A stretch of 64,000 nt of DNA, taken from NCBI GenBank assembly GCA_910587345.1, contig CAJUKH010000013.1, forward strand, positions 186,001 to 250,000, read 5' to 3'. The notes under the pieces are model-generated. The model did no database searches, was not told the DNA's origin, and saw only the letters and a program-made list of their open reading frames with translations. The position numbers and the translations under genes are program-made. This document shows, piece by piece, positions 7,397 to 15,841 of this stretch (position 1 is the first letter of the stretch; every line of letters begins with the position of its first letter). The stretch is from an uncultured Oscillospiraceae bacterium (GTDB taxonomy: Bacteria; Bacillota; Clostridia; Oscillospirales; Oscillospiraceae).

Positions 7397-9955
7397 ATGC
7401 AACCTACTATGTGTTCCAGATGCCATAAAAACGTGGCTGTCGTCTTTGTTCAGCGCATCGAAAACGGCGAGACCGTCACCGACGGCCTTTGCATCAGCTG
7501 CGCCCGGGAACTTGGGATCAAGCCCGTTGACGATATGATTCAAAAGATGGGGCTTTCCGAGGACGATGTGCAGAATCTCACCGACGAGATGATGTCCGCC
7601 TTCGGCGGCGCCGAGGGGATGGAGGGTATGTCCTCCCCCGAGGAGGGCGACGACGAGGACGAGGGCAAGACTGCCACCTTCCCCTTCCTCAGCAAACTCT
7701 TTGGCGGGGCTGCTGCGGCCTCCTCCGCCCCGGGGCAGGAGCCTGCCGGCGGCGAACAGTCGGGCAGCGATACCCCTCCCAAGGGCCGGGAAGAGAAAAA
7801 CAGCAAGGCCAAGGACACCAAACGGAAGTTTTTGGACAATTACTGTATCTCCCTGACCCAGAAAGCCGCCGACGGCAAGCTGGATAACATTATCGGCCGG
7901 GACGAGGAGATTGCCCGCACCATTCAGATTTTGAACCGCCGGCAGAAAAATAACCCCTGCCTCATCGGTGAACCGGGCGTGGGTAAGACCGCCATTGCCG
8001 AGGGCCTTGCCCTTCGCATCCACAACGGGGACGTGCCCTACAAACTTCAGGATAAAGAGGTCTATCTTCTGGACCTGACCGCTCTGGTGGCCGGCACCCA
8101 GTTCCGGGGCCAGTTTGAAAGTCGGATGAAGGGCCTTATCGACGAGGTAAAGAAACTGGGCAACATCATCCTCGTCATTGACGAGGTCCACTCCATCGTG
8201 GGCGCCGGCGATGCCGAGGGCAGCATGAACGCCGCCAACATCCTGAAGCCCGCCCTCTCCCGGGGGGAAATTCAGGTCATCGGCGCCACCACCCTCACCG
8301 AATACCGCAAATACATCGAGAAGGACTCCGCTCTGGAGCGCCGCTTCCAGCCTGTCATCGTGGAAGAGCCTTCCATCGAGGACAGTGTGAAGATCATGGA
8401 GGGCATCGCCCCCTATTATGAGAAATTCCACTTTGTCTCCATCTCCCCCGCCATGTGCCGGGCAGCCGTCACCATGTCGGAGCGGTACATCACCGACCGC
8501 TACCTCCCCGACAAGGCCATCGACCTCATTGACGAGGCCTGCTCCGACGTGAACCTCCACAACAAGGCTCTGGCCCGGGAAAAGCAGGTCCGTCGGGAGC
8601 TGGAGGACCTCTCCGCCAAGCGGGAATCCCTCATGAGCGAAAGCAGCAACCGGGACGTAAAGAAGCAAAGCGACCTGAAGGCCAACGAGGCCCGCCAGGC
8701 CGAAATTCGCCGCAAGCTCTCCGCTCTGGCCGGGGAGCACGCCGCCCTGTCTGTCAATCCCGGTCAGGAGGCCGGCCTGAAGGACAATGAGCGGGAGCAG
8801 GCCAGCCTCAACACCGAACTGACCCGCCTGTCGGAAGAGCGCACCAAGCTCCTCTCCGCCGGTCAGGACGACCAGAACTATGAGCAGCTGGCCCAAATCA
8901 AAAGCCGGGAGCTTCAGCTCCAAAGTGAGCTGGAGCAGCTGGAAAAGCTCAGCGCCCCTCCCCTCACCATGGACCATTTGGCCCGGGTCATTGAACTGTG
9001 GACCAAGATCCCCGCAAGTCAGATCCAGGAGCAGGAGTATGAGCGGCTTGCCCATCTGGAAGAGCGGCTGAAGGACCACATCATCGGACAGGACGAGGCC
9101 GTCAAGGGCGTCTCCGCAGCCGTCCGCCGGGGCCGGGTAGGCATCGCCTCCAAGCGCAAGCCCGTCTCCTTCATCTTTGTCGGCTCCACCGGCGTGGGTA
9201 AAACCGAGCTTGTCAAGCGTTTGGCACAAGATATGTTCAACTCTCCCGAATCCCTCATTCGTCTGGATATGTCGGAATTCATGGAGAAGTTCTCGGTCTC
9301 CCGCATCATCGGTTCTCCCCCGGGATACGTGGGATATGACGAGGCCGGCCAGCTCACCGAAAAGGTCCGCCGCAAGCCTTACTGCGTCATTCTCTTCGAT
9401 GAGATCGAAAAGGCCCACCCCGATGTCCTCAACATTCTGCTGCAGATCCTGGACGACGGCCATATCACCGATGCCCAGGGCCGCAACGTAAACTTTGAAA
9501 ACACGGTCATCGTCATGACCTCCAACGCCGGCTCCACCACCGGCTCCACCGGCTCGGTGGGCTTTGGCCGCAGCGAGACCGAGCAGGGCAAGGCCAAGGC
9601 CATGAAGGCTCTGGAGGGCTTCCTCCGACCCGAGTTTATCAACCGGGTGGACGAGATCATCTATTTCAACCGTCTCAGCGAGGACAACTTCAAGGCCATC
9701 GCCCGCATCATGCTGAAGGAGCTGACCCAGAACCTGAAGGAGAAGGCCATCGCTTTCACCTATGACGAGAATCTGCTGGACTACCTGGTGAAGCAGTCCT
9801 ACTCCCAGACCTATGGCGCCCGGAACCTCCGCCGTCAGATCCAGAAGGACCTGGAGGACCCCATCGCCACCAAGATCATCGACAGCTATATGGAGCCTGT
9901 CTCCAAGATCCATATCACCTCCGACGGTGAGACCTTGACGGTGAATGCCGAATAA
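7397..9955 (+). CDS. ClpE-like Hsp100 ATPase with N-terminal zinc finger
   Basis: ATP-driven unfoldase predicted to feed ClpP, 852 residues. Residues 6-35 form a CxxC-CxxC zinc finger (Cys6, Cys9, Cys32, Cys35) like that of ClpE. A low-complexity acidic/Ala-Gly-Pro linker follows (about 70-140). AAA domain 1 has GEPGVGKT (191-198) and DEVHSIVGAG. A long charged coiled-coil middle region spans about 390-520. AAA domain 2 has GSTGVGKT (596-603) and ILFDEIEKAH. VGF at 721-723 is in the position of the ClpP-docking tripeptide. No ClpN repeats are present, so it is not ClpC. No CtsR box was recognised in the 168-base leader. It stands alone, with a terminator behind it. Confidence 0.88.
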   Translation: MQPTMCSRCHKNVAVVFVQRIENGETVTDGLCISCARELGIKPVDDMIQKMGLSEDDVQNLTDEMMSAFGGAEGMEGMSSPEEGDDEDEGKTATFPFLSKLFGGAAAASSAPGQEPAGGEQSGSDTPPKGREEKNSKAKDTKRKFLDNYCISLTQKAADGKLDNIIGRDEEIARTIQILNRRQKNNPCLIGEPGVGKTAIAEGLALRIHNGDVPYKLQDKEVYLLDLTALVAGTQFRGQFESRMKGLIDEVKKLGNIILVIDEVHSIVGAGDAEGSMNAANILKPALSRGEIQVIGATTLTEYRKYIEKDSALERRFQPVIVEEPSIEDSVKIMEGIAPYYEKFHFVSISPAMCRAAVTMSERYITDRYLPDKAIDLIDEACSDVNLHNKALAREKQVRRELEDLSAKRESLMSESSNRDVKKQSDLKANEARQAEIRRKLSALAGEHAALSVNPGQEAGLKDNEREQASLNTELTRLSEERTKLLSAGQDDQNYEQLAQIKSRELQLQSELEQLEKLSAPPLTMDHLARVIELWTKIPASQIQEQEYERLAHLEERLKDHIIGQDEAVKGVSAAVRRGRVGIASKRKPVSFIFVGSTGVGKTELVKRLAQDMFNSPESLIRLDMSEFMEKFSVSRIIGSPPGYVGYDEAGQLTEKVRRKPYCVILFDEIEKAHPDVLNILLQILDDGHITDAQGRNVNFENTVIVMTSNAGSTTGSTGSVGFGRSETEQGKAKAMKALEGFLRPEFINRVDEIIYFNRLSEDNFKAIARIMLKELTQNLKEKAIAFTYDENLLDYLVKQSYSQTYGARNLRRQIQKDLEDPIATKIIDSYMEPVSKIHITSDGETLTVNAE

Positions 9956-9970
9956 CCTTCCACAACCAAA

Positions 9971-10006
9971 AGAGACCCGGAGCCAGTTTGGCTCCGGGTC
10001 TCTTTT
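9971..10006. terminator. Bidirectional terminator between clpE-like gene and M56 gene
   Basis: A 14-bp perfect stem (9971-9984 with 9990-10003) closes on AGTTT. It is preceded by an A tract and followed by a T tract, so it can end transcription from both converging genes. Confidence 0.92.
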
Positions 10007-10018
10007 TTCTACGCTCAC

Positions 10019-13000
10019 TTACGATAAATTCGGCCCTTCCACGGGACCGCCGGGGTCCGGATGCTCTCTTCCATGCTGAAGCGCCCACGCTTCATAGGGC
10101 GTATCAGACGAAGGCTCCCGATAGAGTTCCGTTCCTCCGTCGGCATACCGCCACAGCTTCACACCGCCACCCACGTCCTCCAGCTTGAGCATAAACATCC
10201 AAGTCTTCCGCTCCGGCATATTCCCGGTGAGATTTGTGTTGGTGTACCCCTCCAAAGTGTATTTCACAAAGTCCTCCCCGGAATCCAGCACCCGGAAGGA
10301 ATCCCAGTCATACTCAACCCAAACGGGGCCATATCCATCCCGGTGCCACATCTTCCCCTCGGCAAAAAAGCAGAGGGCGCCGCTCCACCGGGCGCAATCG
10401 CAGATCCGCTCCGCTAAAGCCGGCTCAAACTGGTTGTAGAGCTGATTCAAAAACTCCTCCATACCAGTCGGCCCGTTTTGAACCTCATAACAGGTCATCC
10501 CCGCCCTGTCGTCATAAAACTCATAGCCTACCGCTTCCAACTCCTCCCGGGTAAACCACCGGGGTTGAGAGAGGTCAATATCCGGGTCCAGAGCGAAATT
10601 GACCAGCCGCTCCATCTCGATATGCTCCCCCTGTACCAGCCCCAGCCATTCCGAAGCGGTACTTTCCTCCCCCTTTATCACCCCGCCGGGATTCACCGTA
10701 CTGTACCAGACCACATCCGATTTTGCGCTTTGTTCCCCTGCGGCCCGGTCGTAGTCCTCCTCCCCAACCAAGCTGCCGTTCACATAGAAGGCATTCTCAT
10801 CACGCCAGAGGGTATTTACGGTCTCATTCCGGTAAAAATCCATTCTCCCCCAACCGTTACAGGAGGCTCCCTCCGACCATCCGTAAGTCCCGTCCGCCTT
10901 CAGAGAGTCCAGTATCATAGAGCGGTAACCCTTGGGGTATCCGTAAACCGCTCCCCTCTGGTACCGCAGCACGATGCTTCCCAGGGCCTGAGCATTCTCC
11001 TCCCGGTTCAGCCACAGCACCGCCTCGGGCACGGTATCGTTATCCATATCCACCCGGGCATAGCGGGAAACCCATACCTTCGCCCCGTCACTGTCAGGCA
11101 GGGCGTTGGCATAACACCACTGCTGCCGGTCCACATCCCAAAAGGCGGTTTTCCCCTCCACCGCCTCCTGAAGCAGTTCCTCCACCGCAGGGTCCCACGC
11201 AAGGGTCAGGGTCTCCCGGTCAATGGAGTGAAAATCATGGGTCCTGTAAAGCCATGGCTCCTCCTCGCTGCCCAGAGGGTCAAAATACCGGGCGGTGTCC
11301 CGGCTCTCTCCGTCCATCCGGCTGAAGGTGACCCACCGCCGGCCGTCCTCTTCCCCCGCAAGACCCAGAATGGCTCCCCGGTCCACATGGCCACCGGAGA
11401 CATATGCGGCCGCCAGATGCCCATACTGGCTGAAGGTCCCGTTTTCATGGTCCACCGTTACGGTCTGCCAGCCCGTGATGGGGTGGGTCTTCACATCCAC
11501 CACCACTCCGCTCCACATACACTGCACCGTCACCTCATCCGTGGCCCGAATATCGATGCCCTCATGGACCCCTTCCTCAAAGCCCCGCAGCACCACATCG
11601 CTTCCATACTGGGTATAGGGCAATGGCCACAGTTCCCCGCCGGTCCGCTCCACCCCGGAGAGATCAAAATTCTCCGGTTTGATGGTCTTGACCGCCGCCA
11701 GCAGGGCACGGTAATTCTCCTTCAAGTCCTCCCGGGGCAGCCCGTCCCCATCCCAGGGGTTGCCGAAGGTCAGGGAGTAGGTGATGCCATCCTTCTCCCC
11801 CAGCACCAGTGTCTCCTCTCCGGGCTTGAAAGTGGAGCTGTCCTCCGCCCAAAGCCCCATGAGATACCCCCGGCCAAAGCCGTAGGCCGCCTTGTCATAG
11901 AACCCCCAAAAATTGGCCGCCTTGTTCACCACATATTTGCCGTACAGCTCTTCCGGCAGGTCCAGGAAGAAATTCCACTCATAGTCCCCATAACACACCG
12001 GCCCGGGGACCAGCTCCGGAGTCAGGAAGGGCATCTCCTCCCAGTAGAAGCCATCCGTCATCCCGCACAGCCGCAGAAACTCCATCCCGTTCCCCAACGC
12101 CTCATCAATGAAAAGCCCCACCAAAGAGCCGTCCTTTGCCCGGATCGCATTGCTTAAAAGGGCGGTCCCGTTCATAAACCCGGAATAGAACAGCTCCTCC
12201 TTACTCACATAGGTCCTATGGTCCACCTGATCGGGAATGGCCTCCACCCCCTTCAGGCTCCGCCCTTCAATGTCCCACTCGTAAAACCGCTTCTCCCGGC
12301 CGCCGTCGGACAGCGCATCGGCAAGATATACCGTCCTCCCGTCCTCGCTGACATCGCACCGCCACAGTACCCGCCGGCCCTCCGACTGGTCCGCAGAAAA
12401 CCGCTCCCACTGGTCCCCATAGTGGAAGTAGGCGGCATTCGGGGTATGGTAGAGCAAAAATCCCCGCTCCGGGTCATAGTAGTCCAAAGTGGGCATCACC
12501 GCCTGAACGGTGATTTCCTTCTCCTTCTCGCCCAAAAAGATAAATTTCTCCGCCGTGATGGCGCCCATAGTCCTCTTCATCTGTTCATAGTCCTCCCGGA
12601 ACCCCTCTGTCCCCGTGGCCGTAGGGTCCGGTTCTATGCTGTATAGCCATCCCCCCCGCGCACCAAGGACCCCGGAATGTCCCGAACGTTCCAGCTCTTC
12701 ATTCCGGTCGTGGCCCGCAGAGGCTTTTCGTGTCAGGGTAAAGAGCCGCCCGGCCCCCGGCTCTGCCTCGTAACTCTGCCGCTCAAAGAACTGCCACCGG
12801 GTCCCGAAATCGTCTCGTTCCGCCGTCACCGCATACCGCCCGGTCCAGTCCTCAGGCAGTTCAAGGGCAAAGCCATAGTCCATGCTGATGTAAAGGTTAT
12901 CCCCTTCCGGCGCCTCTGTCCAGAACATATGGACCACTTCATCATCCTTCACCTCCAGCACCAGATACTCCCGGCCCAGCGGGACGGAGTTCCTCCGCTG

Positions 13001-14317
13001 GGACCAGTCCAGAAATTCCGTCACATTCTTCTGCCGGTCCTCGGACCCCCGCTCTCCCGGGTCCCAACGGTCCTCCCGAAGCGTCAGCTTCTCCGCAAGG
13101 TCGATGATGCACTCCCCCGTCATCTCCCCCTTGGGGCTTCCCTCCTCATACTGCCGCAGCATCAGCCGCAGAGCCTCATAATTCTCCCCTCCGTCCGCCG
13201 CCGTTACGGGATAGTTCACAAAGGCCAACGGGGCGCAGTACTCTCCATCGGCCAAATCGCTCCCCTTCTCCCCGCAGGCCACCAGACCTGACAGTATCAC
13301 TGCCGCCGCCAGCAGCCCGCACACCAGCCCCCGGCTCCGTTTTCCCGGTCGAAAGAGCTGGGTCAGCCGGGATCTCATCTGCTCCTTCCCACCTCCAAAA
13401 TGGGTGGCAAAGGGGGCCGTTTTCCCGACTGCCGCCGTCAGCAGCAACTCTCCGTAGGCTCGCTTATAGGCGGTATCCCGGTGGGCCACCACCGCTGCGT
13501 CGCAGCAGGCCTCCACGTCCCGGTCCGCCGCCCGGGCCATCCACCACACCAGGGGGTTGAACCAGTGTAGGCAGCAGGCGGCCAGCATCAAAACCTTATA
13601 GGCCACATCCCACCGCCTGATATGATAAAGCTCATGCCGCAGCGCCGCCGGCGCCGCCCCCTCCTCCGGCAGCAGCACCACCGGCCGGAAAAGCCCCATG
13701 GTCATAGGACCGGGCAGGCCGGGACAGGCATAAAAGCGCACCTGCCGCCCCGGACAGATTTCCCGGGCATAGTTCTCCAGCCCTTTCACCGGCCGGCTCC
13801 GCTTCAGTACGCCCTGTCGGGTCAGAAAATACCGCCCCACCTGCCATAGCAGAAGAAGCACCGCTCCGGCAAGCCAGGCCCCGGCGGCCAGAGTGGTCAG
13901 GGAGATGTTCTCCCTCTCCACCGTCTCCGGAAGATTCTCCGGGGCCCGGAAATACACAATCTCCCCTTCCTCTTCCACCGGTTCCTCTATCCTCACGGCA
14001 GGGGCCTGAATGGTCTCCGGCGCCGTCGCGTTCTCCTCTCCGGGGCCTGCCGTCACCGGTTGATATATTCCCCCGGTTCCCAGCCCCACCGGCCCGGGGA
14101 TCGAAACGGTATGGTCCGTTACCCGCACCACCACCGGGGCCTTTCCTCTGGGGGTCCATGGAGCCGCCAGCAGCACCAGCGCCACCGCCAGCCATAACCC
14201 CCACCGGGTTTGCGGGGCGTACCGCCGCTCCATCCGCTTTCTGCCCATCAACAGCGGCGCCAACAGCACCGAAACCCCCAGCGATACCGCCGCCACCCGC
14301 AAAAATACCCCTGTCAT
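10019..14317 (-). CDS. Very large M56 (BlaR1-type) membrane protein with degenerate M23-like domain
   Basis: A 1432-residue sensor-type protein. Membrane helices lie near residues 5-24, 38-54, 142-166 and 330-348. HELYH (228-232) with a downstream Glu in DRDVEACCD (about 269) is the zinc site of M56 peptidases such as BlaR1 and MecR1. After the last helix about 1080 residues are extracellular and do not resemble the beta-lactam sensor of BlaR1. Near residues 895-1010 there is an M23/LytM-like segment with GVHEGIDI and FSQYGHL, but the expected HLHF is replaced by VTFS. TAATG links it to the BlaI gene by one base. By family knowledge M56 would cleave BlaI on signal; the signal is unknown. Confidence 0.85.
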   Translation of the reverse strand: MTGVFLRVAAVSLGVSVLLAPLLMGRKRMERRYAPQTRWGLWLAVALVLLAAPWTPRGKAPVVVRVTDHTVSIPGPVGLGTGGIYQPVTAGPGEENATAPETIQAPAVRIEEPVEEEGEIVYFRAPENLPETVERENISLTTLAAGAWLAGAVLLLLWQVGRYFLTRQGVLKRSRPVKGLENYAREICPGRQVRFYACPGLPGPMTMGLFRPVVLLPEEGAAPAALRHELYHIRRWDVAYKVLMLAACCLHWFNPLVWWMARAADRDVEACCDAAVVAHRDTAYKRAYGELLLTAAVGKTAPFATHFGGGKEQMRSRLTQLFRPGKRSRGLVCGLLAAAVILSGLVACGEKGSDLADGEYCAPLAFVNYPVTAADGGENYEALRLMLRQYEEGSPKGEMTGECIIDLAEKLTLREDRWDPGERGSEDRQKNVTEFLDWSQRRNSVPLGREYLVLEVKDDEVVHMFWTEAPEGDNLYISMDYGFALELPEDWTGRYAVTAERDDFGTRWQFFERQSYEAEPGAGRLFTLTRKASAGHDRNEELERSGHSGVLGARGGWLYSIEPDPTATGTEGFREDYEQMKRTMGAITAEKFIFLGEKEKEITVQAVMPTLDYYDPERGFLLYHTPNAAYFHYGDQWERFSADQSEGRRVLWRCDVSEDGRTVYLADALSDGGREKRFYEWDIEGRSLKGVEAIPDQVDHRTYVSKEELFYSGFMNGTALLSNAIRAKDGSLVGLFIDEALGNGMEFLRLCGMTDGFYWEEMPFLTPELVPGPVCYGDYEWNFFLDLPEELYGKYVVNKAANFWGFYDKAAYGFGRGYLMGLWAEDSSTFKPGEETLVLGEKDGITYSLTFGNPWDGDGLPREDLKENYRALLAAVKTIKPENFDLSGVERTGGELWPLPYTQYGSDVVLRGFEEGVHEGIDIRATDEVTVQCMWSGVVVDVKTHPITGWQTVTVDHENGTFSQYGHLAAAYVSGGHVDRGAILGLAGEEDGRRWVTFSRMDGESRDTARYFDPLGSEEEPWLYRTHDFHSIDRETLTLAWDPAVEELLQEAVEGKTAFWDVDRQQWCYANALPDSDGAKVWVSRYARVDMDNDTVPEAVLWLNREENAQALGSIVLRYQRGAVYGYPKGYRSMILDSLKADGTYGWSEGASCNGWGRMDFYRNETVNTLWRDENAFYVNGSLVGEEDYDRAAGEQSAKSDVVWYSTVNPGGVIKGEESTASEWLGLVQGEHIEMERLVNFALDPDIDLSQPRWFTREELEAVGYEFYDDRAGMTCYEVQNGPTGMEEFLNQLYNQFEPALAERICDCARWSGALCFFAEGKMWHRDGYGPVWVEYDWDSFRVLDSGEDFVKYTLEGYTNTNLTGNMPERKTWMFMLKLEDVGGGVKLWRYADGGTELYREPSSDTPYEAWALQHGREHPDPGGPVEGPNLS

Positions 14318-14709
14318 TACCTTCTCCTCCAGCTCAACTCATCCAGAAAGTCCCGCATCTCGTCCAAATCCCCCAAAGACAGCTCTCCCCCGTCCCAAAG
14401 GGCCGCAGTGAAAGCCTTCAGCGAGCCGCCGTACAGCCGCTCCAGAATGCTGCCGCTCTCCTGCCGGCGGTACTCCTCCTCGGAGATCAGGGGCACATAC
14501 CGGTTCACCCGCCCCGCTTTCTCACATCGGAGATACCCCCGCTCCTCCAAGCGCTTCAGATAGCTGTGGAGCGCGCTGGCAGTCAGAGGCCTCTCCAGCT
14601 TCTCCAAAATGCGGGGCGCCGTTACCCCCTCCCCCTCTTTCTTCTCCTCATACCAGATGACCAGCATGATATCCAGTTCCGCCTCGGGCAAATTCTTTCG
14701 TTCCTTCAT
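14317..14709 (-). CDS. BlaI/MecI/CopY family transcriptional repressor
   Basis: A 130-residue winged-helix repressor. The N-terminal two thirds contain the family pattern LPEAELDIMLVIWYEE, then a recognition region around LTASALHSYLKRLEERGYL, followed by a short helical dimerisation and cleavage region. ATG 14709 follows GAGGAGAGG. Its stop overlaps the start of the M56 gene by one base (TAATG), so the two form a sensor-repressor pair as in bla/mec systems. Three TACA-N2-TGTA-like dyads flank and overlap its promoter, which fits autorepression. The absence of a nearby beta-lactamase gene leaves the regulated function open. Confidence 0.92.
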   Translation of the reverse strand: MKERKNLPEAELDIMLVIWYEEKKEGEGVTAPRILEKLERPLTASALHSYLKRLEERGYLRCEKAGRVNRYVPLISEEEYRRQESGSILERLYGGSLKAFTAALWDGGELSLGDLDEMRDFLDELSWRRR

Positions 14710-14723
14710 GTTGACCTCTCCTC

Positions 14724-14739
14724 TTCTACAAATGTAAAA
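14724..14739. promoter_or_regulatory. Probable BlaI operator 1
   Basis: TTCTACAAATGTAAAA contains the BlaI/MecI core dyad TACA-N2-TGTA. It lies between the promoter -10 and the repressor ribosome binding site, so a bound repressor would block early elongation. Confidence 0.65.
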
Positions 14740-14754
14740 ATAGCTCCTGACCTT

Positions 14755-14783
14755 ATTCTATATTTGTAGAAATAGAATGTCAA
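14755..14783 (-). promoter_or_regulatory. BlaI-M56 promoter with operator 2 embedded
   Basis: On the minus strand TTGACA (14783-14778), a 17-base spacer and TAGAAT (14760-14755) make a near-consensus promoter. TTCTATATTTGTAGAA (14756-14771), a one-mismatch BlaI dyad, covers the -10 and spacer. Confidence 0.8.
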
Positions 14784-14815
14784 GCCTTAATTTCTACATT
14801 TGTAGAAATTAAGGC
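14784..14815. promoter_or_regulatory. BlaI operator 3: 32-bp perfect palindrome
   Basis: A 15-bp arm beginning GCCTTAATTTCTACA, two central T bases, and the exact inverted arm. The core is TACA-TT-TGTA, the BlaI/MecI dyad. It begins at the base next to the -35 box, so it would act upstream of RNA polymerase. The arms are longer than a repressor dimer needs. Confidence 0.75.
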
Positions 14816-14944
14816 AAAAAAGAAAGGCGAGTCATGCCCGCCCTGACAAAACGCCAATGGTTTCCCTCCCCCGGCGGTCCCGGGTTTTGTTCCCTACGGT
14901 TTCAAGTGCCGCTAAACCCGCTCTCCCCCATACTTTTCCGGCTT

Positions 14945-15484
14945 TCATACGTCGATGATCTCCACCTCTATCCCTCTTTTCATGGCATAGGTTATTGTGT
15001 AAAGGGTTCCCCCCTTACTCCCATCAAAAGCCGCAATGAGCAGTGACGACCGGTCTACCATGTAGCGGTTGCGCCGCAGCATACACCCCCGGTCATAGTG
15101 GTGCTGGACCATGGTTTCAAAATCGCAAAGCCCTACCAGCCGCTCGTACCGCTCTCTGTCCGCTCTGCTCCACCGGTTGGCCTGACTTTCACAGGGGATG
15201 GCCGCCTCCACCGTGACCCCGGGGTAGGTATCCCGCAGGGCCTGCACTGCTTCACAGAAGTAAAAATCCGCCCCCTGAGCCATGCCGCAGATAAAGTGGC
15301 GGTATCCCCGCAGATAGGCCTCCTCCACCTTCCGAGCAATGGAAGCCTTCAGTGCCAAACACTCCGGGGCGTTCTCATTCTCTCCCCACGGGAGCTTATT
15401 GGGCCGGTGGCCCGTAAAGCAGCAGGTTTTGGACTTTTCCACGGCCTTCTTTCTCCCCCTTCTGCGGTGTTTTTCTTCCTTCAT
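14945..15484 (-). CDS. SLOG-domain (DUF1273/YpsA-like) protein
   Basis: A 179-residue single-domain protein. CCFTGHRPNKLPWGENE near the N terminus and GMAQGADFYFCEAV further on are characteristic of clostridial SLOG (SMF/DprA-LOG) family proteins, a Rossmann-like fold thought to bind nucleotides or nucleotide-derived ligands. The first 15 residues are very basic. ATG 15484 is chosen over TTG 15511 because it is a better start codon with a purine-rich GGACGGGGG upstream. It is divergent from the ribU leader and stands alone. Some SLOG proteins belong to defence or signalling systems, but no partner gene is visible here. Confidence 0.8.
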   Translation of the reverse strand: MKEEKHRRRGRKKAVEKSKTCCFTGHRPNKLPWGENENAPECLALKASIARKVEEAYLRGYRHFICGMAQGADFYFCEAVQALRDTYPGVTVEAAIPCESQANRWSRADRERYERLVGLCDFETMVQHHYDRGCMLRRNRYMVDRSSLLIAAFDGSKGGTLYTITYAMKRGIEVEIIDV

Positions 15485-15577
15485 TGTACCCAACCCCCGT
15501 CCTTTCGTCAACCCGAAAAGGACCTCTTTTTCACCGTTTTTTGCCTCTTTTTCTACAAAAAATGCCCCTTTTTTCTC

Positions 15578-15605
15578 TTGACTTTTTGCTATGCAGGACT
15601 ATAAT
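15578..15605 (+). promoter_or_regulatory. Promoter of the FMN riboswitch-ribU transcript
   Basis: TTGACT (15578-15583), a 16-base spacer and TATAAT (15600-15605). It ends 24 bases before the first conserved base of the riboswitch. Confidence 0.85.
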
Positions 15606-15628
15606 AAAGACGGAACAACTGAATGAAA

Positions 15629-15761
15629 TGTCTTCAGGGCAGGGTGAAAATCCCGATCGGCGGTATAGTCCGCGACTGGCTGAAAGGCCACTGACCCGGT
15701 GCGATTCCGGGACCGACAGTGACGTATCTTCACGGATGCGAAGTCTGGATGGAAGAAGATG
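15629..15761 (+). ncRNA. FMN riboswitch (RFN element)
   Basis: The outer P1 helix is TCTTC (from 15631) with GAAGA (15752-15756). Conserved blocks run in the right order: GGGCAGGGTGAAAATCCCGA, CGGCGGTATAGTCCGCGA, a variable hairpin, GGTGCGATTCCGGGACCGAC, AGT and GTCTGGATGGAAGAAGAT. The element senses flavin mononucleotide and represses flavin synthesis or uptake genes. The gene it controls is the riboflavin transporter ribU 81 bases downstream, as expected. Confidence 0.97.
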
Positions 15762-15773
15762 TGCTGACACACG

Positions 15774-15832
15774 CTCCTTTTTGTTACGCACCCGAAGGCA
15801 TGGTCTTTCGGGTGTTACCAACAAAAAAGGAG
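15774..15832 (+). promoter_or_regulatory. Riboswitch expression platform: hairpin covering the ribU ribosome binding site
   Basis: CTCCTTTTTGTT (15774-15785) can pair with AACAAAAAAGGAG (15820-15832), which contains the ribU Shine-Dalgarno; one A is bulged. An inner 8-bp stem CACCCGAA/TTCGGGTG (15789-15796 with 15807-15814) extends the hairpin. No T tract follows, so control by translation rather than termination is the simpler reading. Confidence 0.7.
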
Positions 15833-15841
15833 TGTTTTGTT

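Noticed and set aside
7304..10018. A 904-codon open frame on the minus strand across the ClpE-like gene
   Set aside because: It is the antisense of a well-supported Hsp100 gene; long antisense frames arise from GC-rich codon use. No domain and no ribosome binding site.
10478..12157. A 559-codon plus-strand frame opposite the M56 gene
   Set aside because: His/Pro/Gln-rich antisense reading without any recognisable fold.
14784..14815. The 32-bp palindrome as a terminator
   Set aside because: No gene ends near it on either strand and it carries a BlaI core next to a promoter.
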